A stretch of DNA of 64,000 nucleotides from Bordetella genomosp. 10 (GTDB taxonomy: Bacteria; Pseudomonadota; Gammaproteobacteria; Burkholderiales; Burkholderiaceae_B): NCBI RefSeq assembly GCF_002261225.1, contig NZ_NEVM01000001.1, forward strand, positions 1,364,001-1,428,000, in the 5' to 3' direction. How positions within the stretch are numbered: position 1 is the stretch's first letter; each line of letters starts with the position of its first letter. Below are positions 59,844-64,000 of the stretch, piece by piece. The position numbers and the translations under genes were made by a program. Below the pieces are notes generated by a model that was not told the origin of the DNA, did no database searches, and saw only the letters and a program-made list of their open reading frames with translations.

Positions 59844-61501
59844 CGGTCGACCCACGTATCGAAGAACTGCAGGCGCGAGGATGCCTCGTAGTGCAGGCCG
59901 TGCACGTTCCTGCCGGTCGCGCCGACGGTCGCCAGCTCCACGAGGGGAATCGCGTGGCCGTCGCGCAGCAGCAGCGTGACGGCCTGGTCGACCAGCTTGC
60001 GCCGCGCCTCGGTGTCCAGCGTGGCGGCCGAGCGGGCCAGCACGTCGTCGACCTCGGACGGCTGGCGGAAGTTGACGTTGCGTCCGCTGGCCAGGAAGAC
60101 GGTGCGCAGGATGTCGGGATCGGCGCGCGTCAGGTTGTAGAACTGGATCGCCAGTTGGCCGCTGTCGCGCTTGGCGTTTACCTGCCCGATCACGCTTTTC
60201 TTCAATTGCAGGTCGATGCCGATCGCGCGCAGTTGTTGCTGCACCAGTTCCAGGTAGGTGACGGATTGCCAGTATTCCAGCGGGATGGCCAGGCGCTGGC
60301 CGTTCTTGACGCGGATGCCGTCCGGGCCCGGCTTCCAGCCGGCGTCGTCCAGCAGCTTGGCCGCGCCCTCGGGATCGTAGGCCAGGTCCGCGGCATGGTC
60401 GACGTAGAGCGGCGTGGTCCGCGCCAGCAGCGAGGTGGCGGCGCGCTGGTACTGCGACAGGATGGCTTGCAGTTCAGGACGGTTGATGCCCTTGACGAGC
60501 GCGCGCCGGACGGCGGCGTCGCCGCCTATGGGAAGCGACTCCTGGGGATAAAGGCTGTAGACCAGGCCCGGATTGCCGCGCGCGAGGATGGGGATCTGCT
60601 GTGCCTGCAATACCTTCTCGTCCTGCGGCAGGACGCTGGTGTTGACGTCTATCTGGCGCGAGACCAGGCTGCCCGTGCGCACGCCCGACTCGGGTATGAC
60701 GCGGAATTCGATGCCCTCCAGGTAAGCCTTGCCCGCATGGCGCGCCAGCGTCGAACCCCAGGCGTAGTCGTCGCGCCGGGCCAGCTTGACGGCCTGGTTG
60801 TGGACGAAGCTCTTGAGGACGAAGGGGCCGGAGCCTGTCAGTTGTCCCTGGCAGCGTTCCTCGTACGACCTGGCCAGGGTCGCCTTGGCGAGCAGGCCCA
60901 TGCTCATGGTGGAGGTGGCCTGAAGGAACTGCGCGTTGGACTGCTTGAATCGCACCACCACGGTATGGGCGTCCGGCGTGTCGACGCCGTCGAGGCCGGC
61001 CAGGTAGGTGGAGGCCAGCGACGAGCGCGCGCCCATCTTGACGATGGCTTCGAAGTTGGCCTTGACGGCGTCGGCGTCCACCGGCGTGCCGTCGGCGAAC
61101 GTGACGCCGTCGCGCAGCGTGAAGGCGAAGCGGCGGCTGTCGTCGTCGACGGTCCAGCGGGTGGCCAGCCAGGGAACGATGGCGCCGGTCTCCGGATCCT
61201 GGTCGGTCAGCGAGTCGGTGATCTGGCGCGCGACGTTCAGCGCGGTGTTGTTGCCCGGCTGCTGAGGATCGACGCATTGCGGGTCGCCGTCCAGCGCTAC
61301 CTTGAGTATGCCGCCGTACCGCGGCGCGGCGGCCGTCGCGGTGGCCGCGCAGGCCGCTTGCAGGGCGGCGGCGGTCCAGAGCAGCGTTGCGCCGAACAGG
61401 CGGGCCCCGCGGTGGCGCAGTGTGGGCGTTGTCGCCGGTTCGGGATGGCGCGCGGGCCGGCGACAGTTGTCTGCGCCATTCCTTCGGACACTGCGGTGCA
61501 T
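59840..61501 (-). CDS. Family 5 (Dpp/Opp-type) ABC substrate-binding protein
   Basis: 553-residue periplasmic binding protein, first gene of the Dpp-type transporter operon. A long basic N-terminus precedes the hydrophobic signal (GATLLWTAAALQAACAATA). GGILKVALDGDPQCVDPQQ, PWLATRWTVDDDSRRFAFTLRDGVTFADGTPV, LTGSGPFVLKSFV and a C-terminal ARRKLVDQAVTLLLRDGHAIPLVE mark the family. The QAAC position is not a canonical lipobox. Ligand unknown; flanking flavin monooxygenases suggest small S/N-containing molecules. Confidence 0.9.
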   Translation of the reverse strand: MHRSVRRNGADNCRRPARHPEPATTPTLRHRGARLFGATLLWTAAALQAACAATATAAAPRYGGILKVALDGDPQCVDPQQPGNNTALNVARQITDSLTDQDPETGAIVPWLATRWTVDDDSRRFAFTLRDGVTFADGTPVDADAVKANFEAIVKMGARSSLASTYLAGLDGVDTPDAHTVVVRFKQSNAQFLQATSTMSMGLLAKATLARSYEERCQGQLTGSGPFVLKSFVHNQAVKLARRDDYAWGSTLARHAGKAYLEGIEFRVIPESGVRTGSLVSRQIDVNTSVLPQDEKVLQAQQIPILARGNPGLVYSLYPQESLPIGGDAAVRRALVKGINRPELQAILSQYQRAATSLLARTTPLYVDHAADLAYDPEGAAKLLDDAGWKPGPDGIRVKNGQRLAIPLEYWQSVTYLELVQQQLRAIGIDLQLKKSVIGQVNAKRDSGQLAIQFYNLTRADPDILRTVFLASGRNVNFRQPSEVDDVLARSAATLDTEARRKLVDQAVTLLLRDGHAIPLVELATVGATGRNVHGLHYEASSRLQFFDTWVDR

Positions 61502-61541
61502 GGATGGACTGCCTTGGACGTCGTGAAGATACCTGACACTC

Positions 61542-61565
61542 TAAACGCTGGATCCACGGCGTTTA
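61542..61565. promoter_or_regulatory. Operator-like palindrome upstream of the Dpp-type operon
   Basis: TAAACGC (61542-61548) and GCGTTTA (61559-61565) are perfect arms around a 10-base centre containing TGGATCCA, 41 bp before the start of the binding-protein gene on the minus strand. It is probably a regulator site for the transporter operon. Confidence 0.45.
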
Positions 61566-61582
61566 AATACTGTCTCCCCATT

Positions 61583-61624
61583 TGGAAATACGCGCGGCGA
61601 AGGTGGAAATGCGCGCAGCGAAGG
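61583..61624. repeat. Imperfect 21-bp tandem repeat
   Basis: Two adjacent 21-bp units (61583-61603 and 61604-61624) share 19 of 21 bases, beginning TGGAAAT and ending GCGAAGG. They lie between the binding-protein promoter and the end of the third monooxygenase gene. Confidence 0.7.
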
Positions 61625-61649
61625 ACGCCTGGAAGAGATGCCAGGGACG

Positions 61650-62753
61650 TCAGGGCCGTCCCGCCAAGGCGCGCACCCGGGGGAAGATTTCCCTGGCGAA
61701 GCGTTCCTGCTCCTCGATCATGGGAAAGAAGGACAGCAGGAACGTGCCGATGCCGATGCGGTGGAATGCGGCGATTCTCTCCGCCACCTGGTCGTAGCTG
61801 CCGACGAACCCGGGGATGGTGCCGCCGTTGGCGCCGATCAGACGCCCTTCCTTGTATTGCTTGACGTAGTGGATCGTGCGCGCTTCGGGGTCGATATGGC
61901 CGACCTGGCGGCGCACGGTGTCGGCGTCGCCGTCCTGCACCGACAGCCAATGCGCCAGTTCGGCCTGGGCCTGCGCCTCGGTTTCCCTGACCAGCGCGAA
62001 CCCGGTGGTGCCGAAGCGCAGAGGGGCCCCTTTGCGCGGCCGCGCCGCCACGTCGGCGATCATGGGCTGCAGGTCCTCGACCGGCCGGCCGTTGACCAGC
62101 CAGCAGTCGGCATGATCCGCGGCGAGCCGGCGGCCCTGCTCGGATTCGCCGCCCGAATAGACGTAGGGGCGCCGCCGGCCATGGCGCGTCGAGCGCAAGG
62201 AGAAGTCGCGCAGGCGAAAGGAAGGGCCGTCATGGTCGACCGTATGCCCTTCCATCAGCGCGCGCACGATTTCCATCCATTCGGCGCTATAGGCGTAGCG
62301 CTCGTCGTGCGGCGGGAATCCGATGCCGGACAGCTCGAGTTCCGGCTTGTACCAGGCGCTGACGAGGTTGATCGCAAAACGGCCGGCGCTGATGTCCTCG
62401 ATGCCCAGGGCCATCTTGGCGAGGACGGCGGGATGATAGAGGCGGGGCTTGACGGCGGCGATGATCTCGATCCGGGAGGTAAGGGCCGCCGCCGCGGCGG
62501 CGGCCGTCCACGCCTCCAGCACCTCGGCGTCCTGGCCCGCGGGATTGATGGTGTGCTGGGCGAAGAGGGCGGTGGCGTAGCCGCTGCGCTCGGCGCTCAG
62601 CACCACGTCGCGCGCCAGGGCGAACGGTGCGGCGACGGGATCGCGCGCGGGCGTCACCCAGTGGCCGCGGTGCGGCGCCCAGATGCCGTAGCGGATGTCG
62701 TCGGGCGGGGATGGGGGGAGACGGGTCACGTTGGCTTGCTCCTGCCGGTTCAT
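61650..62753 (-). CDS. LLM-class FMN-dependent monooxygenase (SsuD/SfnG/RutA-like)
   Basis: 367-residue luciferase-like monooxygenase. RYGIWAPHRGHWV starts the barrel. LTSRIEIIAAVKPRLYHPAVLAKMALGIEDISAGRFAINLVSAW is the central family region. RRRPYVYSGGESEQGRRLAADHADCWLVNG and PGFVGSYDQVAERIAAFHRIGIGTFLLSFFPMIEE close it. This clade includes alkanesulfonate, dimethylsulfone and pyrimidine monooxygenases. The gene follows SsuB- and SsuC-like genes on the same strand, which favours a sulfonate or sulfone. Confidence 0.88.
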   Translation of the reverse strand: MNRQEQANVTRLPPSPPDDIRYGIWAPHRGHWVTPARDPVAAPFALARDVVLSAERSGYATALFAQHTINPAGQDAEVLEAWTAAAAAAALTSRIEIIAAVKPRLYHPAVLAKMALGIEDISAGRFAINLVSAWYKPELELSGIGFPPHDERYAYSAEWMEIVRALMEGHTVDHDGPSFRLRDFSLRSTRHGRRRPYVYSGGESEQGRRLAADHADCWLVNGRPVEDLQPMIADVAARPRKGAPLRFGTTGFALVRETEAQAQAELAHWLSVQDGDADTVRRQVGHIDPEARTIHYVKQYKEGRLIGANGGTIPGFVGSYDQVAERIAAFHRIGIGTFLLSFFPMIEEQERFAREIFPRVRALAGRP

Positions 62754-62788
62754 GTCGCGCCGCCGGCGGCGCGGGGATGGGTCGACCG

Positions 62789-63607
62789 CTATATCGCGCG
62801 GGGGCCGCCGTTCGCGCCCAGGCCCAGTTCGCCGAGCAGACGCTCGCGCAGGGCCTGCAGCGCCGGATCGGTGCGATTGCGGGGGCGAGCCATGGCGATG
62901 TCGTGGCGGGACGCGATGCGCCCCTGGTCCAGCACGAGCACGCGATCGGCGAGCAGCAAGGCTTCCTCGACATCGTGCGTCACCAACAGGGCCGCCATGC
63001 CATGGTCCGCCCATAGCCGGGCGACCAGCGCCTGCATCTGCATGCGGGTGAGCGCGTCCAGCGCCCCGAAAGGTTCGTCCAGCAGCAGGAGGCGCGGACG
63101 CCGCAGCAATGCGCGGCAGAGGGCGCAGCGCTGCGCCTGGCCGCCCGACAATGCGGCGGGATAGGCGTCCAGGCGATCCTCGAGCCCGACCTCGCGCAGC
63201 AAGGCCGCGGCCAGGGCGCGCCGCGTCGCGCGGGACGCGCCATGCCCCAGCGTGACGTTCTCCCAGACGCGCCGCCACGGGACCAGGCGCGCATCCTGGA
63301 ATACGTAGCCGGTATGGGCGTCGGCTTCGATCTGTCCTTGCGCGCCGTTGTCCAGGCCGCTGAGCACGCGCAGCAGCGTGGACTTTCCGGAACCGCTCTT
63401 GCCGATGAGCGCAAGGAATTCGCCTTCATGGATGTCGAGATCCAGCGCATGCAGGACGTCGTGCCGTCCGAACCGCCGGCTGACGCCGCGCAGCCGCGCC
63501 ACGGGCATGCCTGGCGCGGCGGTCGCGGCGGTCGCGGCTTCTTTCGGCGGACGCGGCGCGGGCGCCGCCGGAGCGCCGTAGTGGCCGGCGCGGGCGACGG
63601 CGCTCAT
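62789..63607 (-). CDS. SsuB-like ABC transporter ATP-binding protein
   Basis: 272-residue ATPase with Walker [18 protein letters not shown]-loop TGYVFQDARLVPWRRV, signature AALSGGQAQRCALCRAL, Walker B LLLLDEPFGALD and H-loop AALLVTHDVEEAL. This is the SsuB/TauB pattern. A Pro/Ala-rich N-terminal extension of ~40 residues precedes the domain. ATG 63607 overlaps the permease stop (ATGA). Confidence 0.92.
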   Translation of the reverse strand: MSAVARAGHYGAPAAPAPRPPKEAATAATAAPGMPVARLRGVSRRFGRHDVLHALDLDIHEGEFLALIGKSGSGKSTLLRVLSGLDNGAQGQIEADAHTGYVFQDARLVPWRRVWENVTLGHGASRATRRALAAALLREVGLEDRLDAYPAALSGGQAQRCALCRALLRRPRLLLLDEPFGALDALTRMQMQALVARLWADHGMAALLVTHDVEEALLLADRVLVLDQGRIASRHDIAMARPRNRTDPALQALRERLLGELGLGANGGPRAI

Positions 63608-64000
63608 GCTCCGGCCTGCCATGCGGCGCCTCGCTTTTCCAGGTAGCGCACGAACAGGTCGGCCAGCAGGCCGACCGCGGCGTAGATCGCCAGGCAAGCC
63701 ATGATGACATCGGTTTGTCCGAAGGTGCGCGCCTGCATGGTGAGAAAGCCGATGCCGGCGTCGGCATTGACCTGCTCGGCGACGATGAGGCTGATCCAGG
63801 CGGCGCCCAGCGATAGCCGCAGGCCGACCAGGATGCCGGGCATGGCGCCGGGGAGCACGATCTCGCGGATGAGCTGGGCGCGCGTGAGCGATTGGATGCG
63901 CGCCAGTTCCAGCAGGCGGGGATCGATGCCGCGTATGGCCTTGAAGGTGTTGAGGTACAGCGGAAAGAAACTGCCCAGGGCGACCAGCGCCACCTTGGCT
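63604..64000 (-). CDS. SsuC-like ABC transporter permease, N-terminus beyond the window
   Basis: C-terminal ~130 residues of a sulfonate-type permease. The frame enters from the right edge as KVALVALGSFFPLYLNTFKAIRGIDP, the conserved SsuC region, then the EAA loop (LARIQSLTRAQLIREIVLPGAMPGILVGLRLSLG), AEQVNADAGIGFLTMQA and the last span. The start is outside the window, so a shorter internal start at 63993 should not be used. Its binding protein is probably encoded further right. Confidence 0.88.
   Translation of the reverse strand, partial: AKVALVALGSFFPLYLNTFKAIRGIDPRLLELARIQSLTRAQLIREIVLPGAMPGILVGLRLSLGAAWISLIVAEQVNADAGIGFLTMQARTFGQTDVIMACLAIYAAVGLLADLFVRYLEKRGAAWQAGA

Noticed and set aside
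1-64000. Search for CRISPR arrays, tRNA or rRNA genes, insertion sequences, integrases and att-like ends
   Set aside because: None recognised; repeats found are short, local and not spaced like CRISPR arrays.

Overview
The window is 64 kb of high-GC DNA from a beta-proteobacterium, most probably an Alcaligenaceae member of the Bordetella/Achromobacter type. The main clues are seven genes for Bug-type (TctC-like) periplasmic carboxylate receptors, two MmgE/PrpD genes, several IclR and LysR regulators of catabolic clusters, and a group 2-type capsule export locus at the left edge. No rRNA, tRNA, CRISPR array, transposase or integrase was seen.

Layout. (1) 0-5.8 kb: the end of a capsule export locus on the + strand: KpsM-like permease, a KpsT-like protein that has lost every ATPase motif, a KpsE-like inner-membrane protein whose start overprints the end of kpsT by 143 bp, a TPR protein with an LpxL-like acyltransferase domain, and a secreted family 1 pectate lyase. 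(2) 6-15 kb: small catabolic units, each pairing a hydrolase or oxidoreductase with a Bug receptor and a divergent regulator: amidohydrolase, DadA-like oxidase plus Bug plus IclR, then a LigI-like amidohydrolase plus Bug plus LysR. An LprI/OB-domain protein and a LysE-type exporter follow. (3) 15-25 kb: two divergent Bug genes, a racemase-fold protein without the racemase cysteines, a LysR regulator facing a TcuA-like flavoprotein, then PrpD, SDR and isochorismatase-fold genes. This PrpD carries an in-frame 75-bp tandem repeat. (4) 23.9-29.6 kb: a minus-strand operon of two TcuA/fumarate-reductase-like flavoproteins, both ETF subunits and a Bug receptor, which looks like an ETF-coupled carboxylate dehydrogenase system. 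(5) 29.9-33.9 kb: an orphan peptide-type binding protein, a DXD nucleotide-sugar transferase-like protein and a Bcr/CflA MFS exporter.

(6) 34-49.5 kb: a coherent catabolic island with aldo/keto reductase, Bug, two IclR paralogues, a thiol dioxygenase-type cupin, a BisC-type molybdopterin (sulf)oxide reductase, aldehyde dehydrogenase, an aspartase/fumarase-superfamily lyase, a second PrpD, another Bug, an AhpD-like protein, a YeiH-type putative sulfate exporter and a 58-residue membrane protein. AT-rich palindromes of the form WTCC-(A/T-rich)-GGA recur in four promoter regions here and probably form one IclR regulon. My inference is that this island, together with region 7, handles an organosulfur carboxylate. 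(7) 49.6-64 kb: a sulfonate-type ABC transporter (SsuABC-like) followed by a membrane cytochrome c, then a long minus-strand array: SsuCB-like genes, three luciferase-like flavin monooxygenases and a complete Dpp/Opp-type transporter. That content suits sulfur-source scavenging. The last gene runs off the window.

Starts were chosen from ribosome-binding sites, signal peptides and stop/start overlaps. Functions come from motif recognition by eye and were not checked by database search.
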